Source: Candidatus Saccharimonadota bacterium (GTDB lineage: Bacteria > Patescibacteriota > Saccharimonadia > Saccharimonadales > Saccharimonadaceae). From it: 14,840 bases of DNA. Below, one piece after another: positions 1 through 5,666 of this stretch. Each line of letters begins with the position of its first letter. The first letter of the stretch is position 1. The translations under genes and the position numbers were made by a program. The stretch spans positions 1 through 14,840 of the forward strand of contig JAQGGY010000051.1 in NCBI GenBank assembly GCA_028289095.1, written 5' to 3'. A model generated the notes under the pieces. The model was not told the origin of the DNA, ran no database searches, and saw only the letters and a list, made by a program, of their open reading frames with translations.

Positions 1-39
1 GAAGCTCGTCAATCAAAGCTATGTCCAGCAGAAGAATAA
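1..39 (+). CDS. Possible C-terminal end of a gene entering from the left
   Basis: Frame 1 is open from the window edge and stops at TAA 37-39 (tail ending ...LCPAEE). A strong terminator follows at 53-90, so a plus-strand gene is likely to end here. Frame 2 is also open, to about 109, but would run through the terminator, so I prefer frame 1. Too little is visible to suggest a product. The frame choice is an inference. Confidence 0.25.
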   Translation, partial: EARQSKLCPAEE

Positions 40-52
40 CCAATTTACTCTT

Positions 53-90
53 TCATCAAAAAAGACTTCCACAGAAGTCTTTTTTGATGA
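53..90 (+). terminator. Strong intrinsic terminator, possibly bidirectional
   Basis: The arms TCATCAAAAAAGACTTC (53-69) and GAAGTCTTTTTTGATGA (74-90) are perfect 17-base complements around a CACA loop. The A-run and T-run form the lower stem, so a U-tract would be made in either direction. It separates the gene entering from the left from the gene at 157. Confidence 0.9.
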
Positions 91-141
91 CGATGAATAT
101 CATTTCTGAATATGTATCGATAATATATACCAAAGCGCATA

Positions 142-150
142 TGCTACTAT
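142..150 (+). promoter_or_regulatory. Extended -10 promoter, predicted leaderless
   Basis: TG (142-143) + C + TACTAT (145-150) is an extended -10 element. Six bases separate it from the ATG at 157, so the usual start point (7 bases after the hexamer) falls on the A of the ATG. No Shine-Dalgarno sequence is present. Confidence 0.6.
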
Positions 151-156
151 TAAGTT

Positions 157-711
157 ATGAACGTAAAAAATGTTGCCATTTCACTGTCGGTTGTTGTTAT
201 TTCAGGCTTAATAACATATGGAATCCTGGCTGTTTTTGTCAGCAGACATAATCCTAGTACTACCAATAATACACCGGAATCCGCTACGATGCCTGTGCTT
301 GCGAAAAAAGGTGCGCTAGTCACCCTTACAATTCTAGACGAACAACCTGCTTATACATACGGGGACAAATTAAAGCTACGAACCACCGTACGCAATGCCA
401 GGCTCGCTGATTTGTCATTTGAATTTAGCAGTACGTGTATAGGTCCGGATGCATTTTTGAATGACACTCGAATATCCCCGATGCGTTTATGCGGTATGGC
501 GATGACAACAGTCACGCTTGCGCCCGGCCAGACACGGGAATTTGAAGACGAGTTTACTATCAAAGCTCCGTCAAATGACGCTGATGGTGAAATAAGTTGG
601 GATGACACGGACGATATTGATTGGGCCGTCGTAGCCACTGGAATATACAATGATAGTACACAGTGGCACGATATTGCGTCTAACGCTATTCCTGTCACCA
701 TCAAAAAATAA
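157..711 (+). CDS. Membrane-anchored extracellular beta-sandwich protein (BsuPI-like)
   Basis: A 184-residue protein with one N-terminal membrane segment at about residues 7-29 and the rest predicted outside the cell. After a Ser/Thr/Asn-rich linker (30-48), residues 50-182 look like an all-beta, immunoglobulin-like domain. The stretch around residues 66-135, with a late LAPGQTREFEDEF motif (121-133), resembles the BsuPI (intracellular proteinase inhibitor) fold, where an L-x-PGE/Q turn is typical; this is a pattern resemblance only. Cys94 and Cys112 could form a disulfide. The start is set by the -10 element that ends six bases upstream. The gene stands alone between a terminator and a convergent gene, with 20 bases between the two stops. 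The substrate or partner is unknown. The surface location is fairly sure; the family is uncertain. Confidence 0.75.
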   Translation: MNVKNVAISLSVVVISGLITYGILAVFVSRHNPSTTNNTPESATMPVLAKKGALVTLTILDEQPAYTYGDKLKLRTTVRNARLADLSFEFSSTCIGPDAFLNDTRISPMRLCGMAMTTVTLAPGQTREFEDEFTIKAPSNDADGEISWDDTDDIDWAVVATGIYNDSTQWHDIASNAIPVTIKK

Positions 712-731
712 GGCGCGCACTTTTGAATCTA

Positions 732-1418
732 CTAAACAGGCTCCTCAAAATCGACCGAGCTGATGTCAAATTTGTTCTGATGAATAATTTCCGCTATTTC
801 AAATACTTCCGGCAAAATATCTGAATGATCAAGTTTTGACCACAATAGCTGGCGCTGATCATTGACATCACTAGTAAACGTATCGTCTGTGCATTCGTGG
901 GTATAAATAAACCCGAGCCCGTGAAAAAATATATCATTAGATTCCCGTTGTTGATAGCGAAAATCCAACACTCCGCGTGCGCGTAATGTTCCGACGCCGG
1001 CTAATATCGAGGTTTTTTCATATAGCTCGCGGCGAGCCGCTGACTCAACAGATTCGTTACCATGAATCAATCCGGCAGGTAATCCAAACAAATCTTTGAA
1101 GGGCTGTTTGTTCCGCTTTAACAACAGCACTTCGTTTTTAGTATTAGTTACATATACCATAGTCAAGCTAACTGGATGTGACATGCGTTTTTCGCTTGGA
1201 TCACTATATGACAAAGTTTTAAGTGCCTTGCGCGTGACAACATACCCGTCAATTGTTGAAACGATGTAGCCTGTTTCTAATAATTTCTTTAGATGATATG
1301 AAAACGTATTGTTGGGAATGTGCGGCGGTTGCAACTGCGTAAACCTCAACGGCGAGGAACGGGCAAGATTGCCGAGGATTGTCTTTTGGATATGATGCAT
1401 GGGTTGCGTGTTGAACAT
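732..1418 (-). CDS. Winged-helix / Nudix domain fusion protein
   Basis: A 228-residue protein in two parts. Residues about 8-70 look like a winged helix-turn-helix (NTFSYHLKKLLETGYI at 37-52, then a wing with DGYVVT). Residues about 84-210 form a Nudix domain. The Nudix box starts at G116, with E122, then R130-E131-L-Y-E134. The position of the last metal-binding glutamate is Lys135 and the usual glycine is Ser137, so the box is incomplete. HTH-Nudix fusions in other bacteria (the NrtR type) act as repressors that sense a nucleotide-sugar or NAD-related ligand; the order here is HTH first. A ligand-sensing regulator or a hydrolase with altered metal binding are both possible. ATG 1418 is the chosen start. 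Upstream on the minus strand is only a weak AT-rich -10-like stretch. An internal ATG at 1400 would keep the whole HTH. No autoregulatory operator was identified. Confidence 0.85.
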   Translation of the reverse strand: MFNTQPMHHIQKTILGNLARSSPLRFTQLQPPHIPNNTFSYHLKKLLETGYIVSTIDGYVVTRKALKTLSYSDPSEKRMSHPVSLTMVYVTNTKNEVLLLKRNKQPFKDLFGLPAGLIHGNESVESAARRELYEKTSILAGVGTLRARGVLDFRYQQRESNDIFFHGLGFIYTHECTDDTFTSDVNDQRQLLWSKLDHSDILPEVFEIAEIIHQNKFDISSVDFEEPV

Positions 1419-1461
1419 GTCGAGACCGCCTATATTTAGTGTCTAATTCATACTGCAAGAT

Positions 1462-1474
1462 CATCATAACAGGG
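1462..1474. repeat. 13-bp direct repeat, left copy
   Basis: CATCATAACAGGG occurs here and again at 1589-1601. The two copies bracket 114 bp that include an inverted repeat. Both lie in the intergenic region between the divergent HTH-Nudix and phosphoesterase genes. Confidence 0.85.
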
Positions 1475-1514
1475 CCGTAATATTCCGTCTATGGCTAGTC
1501 GATACGATGTGACT

Positions 1515-1554
1515 AAACCGCTTATGACTCAACGCGCTATGAGTCGGTTTTAAT
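1515..1554 (+). repeat. Interrupted inverted repeat, possible weak terminator or operator
   Basis: AAACC (1515-1519) pairs with GGTTT (1546-1550), and GACTC (1526-1530) pairs with GAGTC (1541-1545). There is a six-base bulge on the left side and a ten-base loop. A short T-run (1548-1551) follows. The stem is too interrupted to be called a terminator with confidence. Lying between divergent genes, it could equally be a protein-binding site. Confidence 0.4.
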
Positions 1555-1588
1555 CGGCTGTATATGTATAGAATTTATAGGAAAATGG

Positions 1589-1601
1589 CATCATAACAGG
1601 G
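1589..1601. repeat. 13-bp direct repeat, right copy
   Basis: Second copy of CATCATAACAGGG, identical to 1462-1474. Its last four bases (AGGG) form part of the Shine-Dalgarno region of the gene starting at 1611. Confidence 0.85.
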
Positions 1602-1606
1602 AAGGA
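1598..1606 (+). promoter_or_regulatory. Ribosome binding site of the metallophosphoesterase gene
   Basis: AGGGAAGGA lies four bases before ATG 1611. This purine-rich site distinguishes the gene from its neighbours, most of which have none. Confidence 0.6.
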
Positions 1607-1610
1607 CTGT

Positions 1611-2672
1611 ATGGAACAATCAAAATCAGAATACGTGAAAGACGGCAATTTGGTAAGTGAAATTGACGGAACATGGCAGACAGTGACCAAAGACAACGAG
1701 GGCAATGCCCATATCCATACGCTACATAAACATTCAGTCAAAACTCGACCGTTGCCGCCAGATGTAGGTGAAAAGACGTTCGTGTCCCGGGCAGCACCAA
1801 CAAAAATTTCACCAACCCGTCGCAAACGACCGCAACGCCACGACGAACTGACATTAGTAATGGGCGACGCACAAATTGGATTTCGCGGCGTAGAAGCATT
1901 CCACGATGAAACAGCGATGTCGATGGCGCAAATTGCTGTCCGCGAATTAATGCCAGATCGCATTGTGTTTGTGGGTGACATGCTAGACCTGGCGTCGATG
2001 AGTCGTTTCGAGCAACGCAATGACTGGGCCAACTCTACCCAAGCGAGCATTGACCGCTACCACAGCTTTCTTGCTCAAACCCGTGCCAATGCACCTAATG
2101 CTGAAATCGTTGCAATTTCCGGTAATCACGAAATGCGCATGGATAAATACATACGCAAAGATGCAGCCGAATTATTAGGACTACGCCGCGCAAATGCCGA
2201 AAAAGAATTGGCCGTACTGACGCTTCGATACTTAGTACGGATGGACGAATTAGGTATCCAAAATATTGACGGTTACCCAAATGCCGCCTATTGGTTGAAT
2301 GACAACTTAAAAGCGACTCATGGAACAAACGTTGCCAAGGGCGGATCGAATGCAGCAAAGTATCTAAAAGAGGCAGACACCGGCACGCTTTATGGACATA
2401 CCCACCGCGTCGAAACAGCCTACCGTACATTCGCCACGCGCGCTGGATATAAAACTATCGTCGCCGCGTCTCCGGGTGCATTAGCGCGCATCACCGGTCA
2501 CGTACCGGGCTTTCATTATTCCGTTGATGACCAAGGTCGAACCGTGCCCAAAGCCGAAGACTGGCAACAAGGCCTGCTATTAGTCGAGCACTCTGACACT
2601 AACGAACACGTCACGCCAGTAATGTTTCATGGCGACACGATGAGCCTATTTGGCAAACGCTACGCTGCGTAG
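1611..2672 (+). CDS. Phage-type calcineurin-like metallophosphoesterase
   Basis: A 353-residue protein. Residues about 80-270 carry the ordered motifs of the calcineurin-like phosphoesterase fold: GDAQ (D86), GDMLD (D123), GNHE (N172, H173), THGTN (H237) and GHTHR (H263, H265). Motif I is usually D-x-H; here it is D-A-Q, so one metal ligand is Gln88. The N-terminal 75 residues are polar and basic at their end (SPTRRKRPQR, 67-76), without known motifs. I associate this GDAQ-type subfamily with proteins of actinobacterial phages, where a DNA-processing or nucleotide phosphodiesterase role is assumed. No phage structural gene lies nearby, so a domesticated phage gene is an inference. There is no signal peptide, so it is cytosolic. 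The start is fixed by AGGGAAGGA. The gene is monocistronic, ending at the terminator at 2687. The substrate cannot be read from sequence. Confidence 0.85.
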   Translation: MEQSKSEYVKDGNLVSEIDGTWQTVTKDNEGNAHIHTLHKHSVKTRPLPPDVGEKTFVSRAAPTKISPTRRKRPQRHDELTLVMGDAQIGFRGVEAFHDETAMSMAQIAVRELMPDRIVFVGDMLDLASMSRFEQRNDWANSTQASIDRYHSFLAQTRANAPNAEIVAISGNHEMRMDKYIRKDAAELLGLRRANAEKELAVLTLRYLVRMDELGIQNIDGYPNAAYWLNDNLKATHGTNVAKGGSNAAKYLKEADTGTLYGHTHRVETAYRTFATRAGYKTIVAASPGALARITGHVPGFHYSVDDQGRTVPKAEDWQQGLLLVEHSDTNEHVTPVMFHGDTMSLFGKRYAA

Positions 2673-2686
2673 CTAAAAACAAATAT

Positions 2687-2714
2687 AAAAAAGGCCTCAA
2701 TGGAGGTCTTTTTT
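2687..2714 (+). terminator. Intrinsic terminator after the metallophosphoesterase gene
   Basis: AAAAAAGGCCTC (2687-2698), loop AATG, GAGGTCTTTTTT (2703-2714). Twelve pairs include one G-T wobble and end in six T. Confidence 0.9.
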
Positions 2715-2716
2715 CG

Positions 2717-2722
2717 TATAAT
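2717..2722 (+). promoter_or_regulatory. -10 promoter element of the 2731 gene
   Basis: A perfect TATAAT starts two bases after the preceding terminator and ends eight bases before ATG 2731. The predicted transcript leader is about two bases. No clear -35 and no Shine-Dalgarno sequence are present. Confidence 0.6.
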
Positions 2723-2730
2723 GGTAGTAG

Positions 2731-3015
2731 ATGAATATGCAGGATGTAATAATCAACGACACATATGATCGCATTAGTAAAATACTAAAGAATGATCAAA
2801 AATACCCATACAAAAAGATGGGTGATTTAATTGCGACATACGTTCATGCGCTAGATAATGTAGAATCGCTCTACAGCCGATATCCCCCGCTTTTAGATGT
2901 CGTAGAACTAGGAGCCGCACTTGGATACGAGGGAAGTGCGTATCAAGAGGAAATTATCAAACAGGTGAAATATAAGCTATCAGAATTACGACGACTACTT
3001 CCTGATATTAAGTAA
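2731..3015 (+). CDS. Small hypothetical protein, helical
   Basis: A 94-residue protein I do not recognise. It appears mostly alpha-helical and soluble, with a basic, tyrosine-containing first third (residues 10-30) and a charged C-terminal helix (about 72-94). It has no cysteine, membrane segment or signal peptide. The start follows the -10 element by eight bases; a second ATG two codons downstream (2737) is an alternative. Support for it being real comes from its placement directly after a terminator and a perfect TATAAT. There is no functional context: the preceding gene is terminated and the next has its own promoter. Confidence 0.65.
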   Translation: MNMQDVIINDTYDRISKILKNDQKYPYKKMGDLIATYVHALDNVESLYSRYPPLLDVVELGAALGYEGSAYQEEIIKQVKYKLSELRRLLPDIK

Positions 3016-3030
3016 TGTTTTGTCCAACTA

Positions 3031-3059
3031 TCGACTCTGTATCATAGACCTGTCATAAT
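3031..3059 (+). promoter_or_regulatory. Promoter of the 3128 gene with about 60-base leader
   Basis: TCGACT (3031-3036), 17 bases, then CATAAT (3054-3059), preceded by TGT to give an extended -10. Transcription would begin near 3066. The leader of about 62 bases has a weak hairpin (3085-3108: TGCT/AGCA stem plus GTG/CAC) and a ribosome binding site. Confidence 0.5.
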
Positions 3060-3127
3060 AATGTTAGCATTCGAATAAAACCGAGTGTGCTCTTCGACAA
3101 GCAGGCACCCTTTTGAAAGGCCTTACT

Positions 3128-3577
3128 GTGAATCTCGAAATCATGACTAAATCACCCGATGTCGACGAAGAATTACTAGAGTTTTTGATAAGTCAGCGTC
3201 GCATTACATCCAGGGAGCAGATACAAAAAACTATCAGTAAAGTCGCACCGGTGATCCGGCAAAACGGCGAACTGCGATATATCTTCTTGGGATACCAAGA
3301 TGTGCATCACGTTAGCTTTTTGGTCAATCCTTCACTGCGTGATGCCAAAGCGACGCTGCAGCAGCACTCAGTTTTCTCGACACTCCATCGCTTTGCATTT
3401 TCCAATCAGTTCATACCGACAATCGCTGAAGTCGGCTATATGTTTCCAATCGATATGTCCGACGAAATCGTCGCATTCGAAACCATTGGCCCCGAATCAG
3501 CCGAGGACCTGCAACGGCAACGCGCTGCGACCGAAAAAGGGTTTCATGTCGCCAGCACCGTCCTTTACACGATATAG
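3128..3577 (+). CDS. Hypothetical protein (GTG start)
   Basis: A 149-residue soluble protein that I do not recognise. I chose GTG 3128 because GAAAGG (3115-3120) lies seven bases before it. The in-frame TTG at 3113 would overlap that site, and ATG 3143 has no such signal. The first half (to about residue 45) is helical and charged; the rest alternates strands and helices and is rich in Phe and His. There is no signal peptide, membrane segment or cysteine motif. It is followed by a 9-bp-arm inverted repeat (3595-3635) that may terminate it. Its own promoter and leader suggest independent regulation. Confidence 0.65.
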   Translation: MNLEIMTKSPDVDEELLEFLISQRRITSREQIQKTISKVAPVIRQNGELRYIFLGYQDVHHVSFLVNPSLRDAKATLQQHSVFSTLHRFAFSNQFIPTIAEVGYMFPIDMSDEIVAFETIGPESAEDLQRQRAATEKGFHVASTVLYTI

Positions 3578-3594
3578 CCACAAAGCGTCGTAAA

Positions 3595-3635
3595 TTGATG
3601 TGATTTGCTGGTGCTATGCCTGCTTGTCACATCAA
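3595..3635 (+). repeat. Long inverted repeat (hairpin) between genes
   Basis: TTGATGTGA (3595-3603) and TCACATCAA (3627-3635) are perfect complements, 23 bases apart. Part of the interior can pair further (GC/GC and GG/CC around 3608-3624). No T-run follows, so it is not a standard intrinsic terminator. It could end transcription weakly, protect an mRNA 3' end or bind a protein. Confidence 0.65.
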
Positions 3636-3671
3636 TCTTGTTATCATAAAACCAGATAGCAGGGTATATTT

Positions 3672-3680
3672 TGCTATAAT
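3672..3680 (+). promoter_or_regulatory. Extended -10 promoter, predicted leaderless
   Basis: TG (3672-3673) + C + TATAAT (3675-3680) is a perfect extended -10. It is followed by six bases and ATG 3687. The predicted start of transcription is the A of the ATG. No Shine-Dalgarno sequence. Confidence 0.75.
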
Positions 3681-3686
3681 TATTTA

Positions 3687-4094
3687 ATGAGCGGAAAATA
3701 TCCAACGACATTTTATCGTGTATCGCTAAAAGCTATAATTCGTAACGAAGTTGGCGAAGTATTAGTGGTCAAAGAAAATGGCAGCAACTGGTCACTACCA
3801 GGCGGTGGTATAGATCACGAGGAAACCGTCCATCAAGCGCTAGTTAGGGAATTATACGAAGAAGCCTTGATTGAAAAAGATTTTACCGAAACACTTTTAG
3901 ATACGGCTATCATGTACGTAACCTCAAAAGAAGCATGGTTGCTATGGCTGGTGTACAAAATTGACATCAAAGACTTTTCATATGGCGTAGGGCAGGATGC
4001 TGACGAAGTAGCTTTCGTAAATCCGACTATTTTTAAAGATAGCCCGCATAAATCCGAACAACTGGTCTATGACTTTACAAGCAAACACAAATAA
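3687..4094 (+). CDS. Nudix hydrolase
   Basis: A 135-residue single-domain Nudix protein of typical family length. The Nudix box runs from residue 40 to 62: G40, E46, R54-E55-L56-Y57-E58-E59, closing with A-L-I in place of x-G-I. All the metal-binding glutamates are present, in contrast to the HTH-Nudix protein at 732-1418. It is preceded by the usual LPGGG turn (38-41). Members hydrolyse nucleoside diphosphates linked to another group (dNTPs, ADP-ribose, NADH, dinucleoside polyphosphates); the substrate cannot be assigned. It is cytosolic. The gene is monocistronic, with its own extended -10 promoter and a downstream terminator-like hairpin. Confidence 0.9.
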   Translation: MSGKYPTTFYRVSLKAIIRNEVGEVLVVKENGSNWSLPGGGIDHEETVHQALVRELYEEALIEKDFTETLLDTAIMYVTSKEAWLLWLVYKIDIKDFSYGVGQDADEVAFVNPTIFKDSPHKSEQLVYDFTSKHK

Positions 4095-4106
4095 TTGTAC
4101 ATGGGC

Positions 4107-4132
4107 ATACGCGTTAGAAAGCGCATTTTTTT
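4107..4132 (+). terminator. Probable intrinsic terminator after the Nudix gene
   Basis: ATACGC (4107-4112) pairs with GCGCAT (4121-4126) with one A-C mismatch around an eight-base loop. It is followed directly by a T-run (4126-4132). The stem is short. Confidence 0.5.
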
Positions 4133-4151
4133 GCATTTCTTTTATCAGTTT

Positions 4152-4160
4152 TGATATACT
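4152..4160 (+). promoter_or_regulatory. Extended -10 promoter, predicted leaderless
   Basis: TG (4152-4153) + A + TATACT (4155-4160), then six bases to ATG 4167. No Shine-Dalgarno sequence. Confidence 0.7.
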
Positions 4161-4166
4161 TGATGC

Positions 4167-4559
4167 ATGGCAATTTCATTGACCGAACGGCGACAAATCG
4201 AGAATGAAATGATTTTTAGACGCATCAACGAGAAAGTTGGCGCGGATTTGGACACACTCGATGCAATGCATATCGAAGACGGCAATCGCCACCTAGTGCG
4301 TGACGATGACATCGAACTACATTTTCAATGTGAATGTTCAGACGAAAACTGTAATGCACGTATTCCAATAAAACTTAGTATTTACAAACAAATCCATATT
4401 AACCGGGATTCGTTTATCGTAAAGTTGAAACATCAGGTTAAAAGTATTGAAGACGTCGTACTTTCTGAAGCTAATTATTCTGTCGTTAAAAAGAAGCACT
4501 CAACCCCTGAACCTAATGATATTTTGAAAGTTACCACCATAGACAATTCTATGCACTAA
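4167..4559 (+). CDS. Conserved CxCx4C protein, possible metal-binding
   Basis: A 130-residue soluble protein. The N-terminal helix has IENEMIFRRINEKVG (11-25). The central motif is CECSDENC (Cys55, Cys57, Cys62) in a short beta-rich domain (about 49-108), with His89 further on; together these could hold a zinc ion. The motif order resembles small proteins annotated as unknown in Actinobacteria and CPR bacteria (F-x-CECx4C ... Y ... GH), and I associate its N-terminal sequence with Saccharibacteria, from memory only. The function is unknown. It is expressed from its own extended -10 promoter six bases before the ATG. Confidence 0.75.
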   Translation: MAISLTERRQIENEMIFRRINEKVGADLDTLDAMHIEDGNRHLVRDDDIELHFQCECSDENCNARIPIKLSIYKQIHINRDSFIVKLKHQVKSIEDVVLSEANYSVVKKKHSTPEPNDILKVTTIDNSMH

Positions 4560-4621
4560 TAAATAGCGCCAGTTAATTGTATGATATTAAACACGTTTTG
4601 CAGCTTTTACTACCCGCGGCC

Positions 4622-4630
4622 TGATACAAT
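4622..4630 (+). promoter_or_regulatory. Extended -10 promoter, predicted leaderless
   Basis: TG (4622-4623) + A + TACAAT (4625-4630), then six bases to ATG 4637. No Shine-Dalgarno sequence. Confidence 0.7.
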
Positions 4631-4636
4631 AGCGTC

Positions 4637-5587
4637 ATGAATCAGATAAAACAAAAACCTAAAAAAGTCACTAAAAAGCAACAATTTTTTACATTCAGTG
4701 TAGTGGTTTTGATTAGCCTCATCGTTACAGGACTAGCGTTATGTGCAATGTTTGCGATTAATCAACAGGCTGAACGAAACAATGCGCCTTTCACCGAGCA
4801 GCCAATGTGGGTACAAGATTTTTCTTCATCAAAAAATACCAGTATCGATCCGACCGTCTGGCGATATTCCACCAACCCGAACATTCCAGGATATAATAAT
4901 GAAAAACAGGCGTATACGTCAAATGCACAGAACATACGGATCGAACCTAACACAGGCCTTATTATCGAAGCGCACAAAGGAAAATATCGCTATCCGAACG
5001 ACCCTCAGTCACGGATGTTCGAATATACATCGGGCCGCATTGACACTCAGCATAGCTTTAATTTTTCGTATGGCAAAGTTGAGGCGACAATTATGCTTCC
5101 TAAAGGCAGGGGAGTATGGCCAGCTTTTTGGTTATTATCAGCAAACGAACCGTATACGAGTAAACTTGATAGCGACAATACAACTCGCCCTGATGAACGG
5201 TTCTATATGAAAGACGGCGAAATAGACATAATGGAATATTATGGCGATCCAGGCGGGCACGTGGAGGGAACCCTACATACATACGCACGCAGTCACGAAA
5301 ATCGAGTAACAGTATCTGATTACGCCGAAAAATTTCACACATACGCAGTCGAAATAGAGCCCACGAAAGTAACTTGGACGGTTGATGATAAACCGTATTT
5401 TACTTACAGCAAAACGTCTAAAAATACCGATGAGTGGCCTATAGGAAGCGACAATCAATTTTATATCATCCTAAACCTTGCTATGGGTGGCACTGGTGGG
5501 GGCGAGATTGATGATACTGCAGCGCCATGGCAAATGGTAGTCAAGAATGTAAAGTTCTATGATTATGTCGGCCACAACCCGTATTAA
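4637..5587 (+). CDS. Membrane-anchored family 16 glycoside hydrolase (beta-glucanase-like)
   Basis: A 316-residue protein. A basic N-terminus (K5-K15) and one membrane segment (about 18-41) anchor it with the enzyme outside. Residues about 58-310 match the GH16 jelly-roll fold, beta-1,3-glucanase (laminarinase) type: GKVEATIMLPKGRGVWPAFW (146-165), the catalytic signature E195-I-D197-I-M-E200, and a late NLAMGGTGGG (280-289). The first Glu is the nucleophile and the last the acid/base in this family. Members cleave beta-1,3 or beta-1,3-1,4 glucans, agar or carrageenan; the laminarinase group is the best guess. There is no lipobox, since Cys36 lies inside the membrane segment. For an organism of a group thought to live attached to other bacteria, this suggests use of polysaccharide or attack on a glucan-bearing surface. 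It is monocistronic, on a predicted leaderless promoter. Confidence 0.9.
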   Translation: MNQIKQKPKKVTKKQQFFTFSVVVLISLIVTGLALCAMFAINQQAERNNAPFTEQPMWVQDFSSSKNTSIDPTVWRYSTNPNIPGYNNEKQAYTSNAQNIRIEPNTGLIIEAHKGKYRYPNDPQSRMFEYTSGRIDTQHSFNFSYGKVEATIMLPKGRGVWPAFWLLSANEPYTSKLDSDNTTRPDERFYMKDGEIDIMEYYGDPGGHVEGTLHTYARSHENRVTVSDYAEKFHTYAVEIEPTKVTWTVDDKPYFTYSKTSKNTDEWPIGSDNQFYIILNLAMGGTGGGEIDDTAAPWQMVVKNVKFYDYVGHNPY

Positions 5588-5605
5588 TGTGCCTGATAAT
5601 AGTGT

Positions 5606-5638
5606 ACATTTAAATAAATAGGTTCGTTTATTTTATGT
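5606..5638 (+). repeat. AT-rich hairpin between the GH16 gene and the redox operon
   Basis: ACAT (5606-5609) pairs with ATGT (5635-5638) and AAATAAA (5612-5618) pairs with TTTATTT (5627-5633), around the loop TAGGTTCG. A stretch of six A (about 5639-5645) follows, rather than T. It may end the upstream transcript or lie in the leader of the operon. I could not place a convincing promoter for the operon here. Confidence 0.45.
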
Positions 5639-5657
5639 AAAAAAGTACGAAGTTAAT

Positions 5658-5661
5658 GGAG
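5658..5661 (+). promoter_or_regulatory. Ribosome binding site of the FMN-binding protein gene
   Basis: GGAG lies five bases before ATG 5667 and supports this start. Confidence 0.5.
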
Positions 5662-5666
5662 TGTAA

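Noticed and set aside
1550..2050. 166-codon minus-strand open frame over the phosphoesterase start
   Set aside because: Antisense to the conserved GDAQ and GDMLD motifs, with Cys/Ser-rich shadow composition and no start signals.
3113..3127. TTG start for the 149-residue hypothetical protein
   Set aside because: It overlaps the GAAAGG ribosome binding site that serves GTG 3128.
3601..3631. TGTGA...TCACA resembling a CRP site
   Set aside because: The half-sites are 23 bases apart instead of 6, and nothing else points to CRP control.
4743..5210. 155-codon open frame inside the GH16 gene
   Set aside because: A different frame of a gene with clear catalytic motifs; its translation shows no domain and it has no ribosome binding site.
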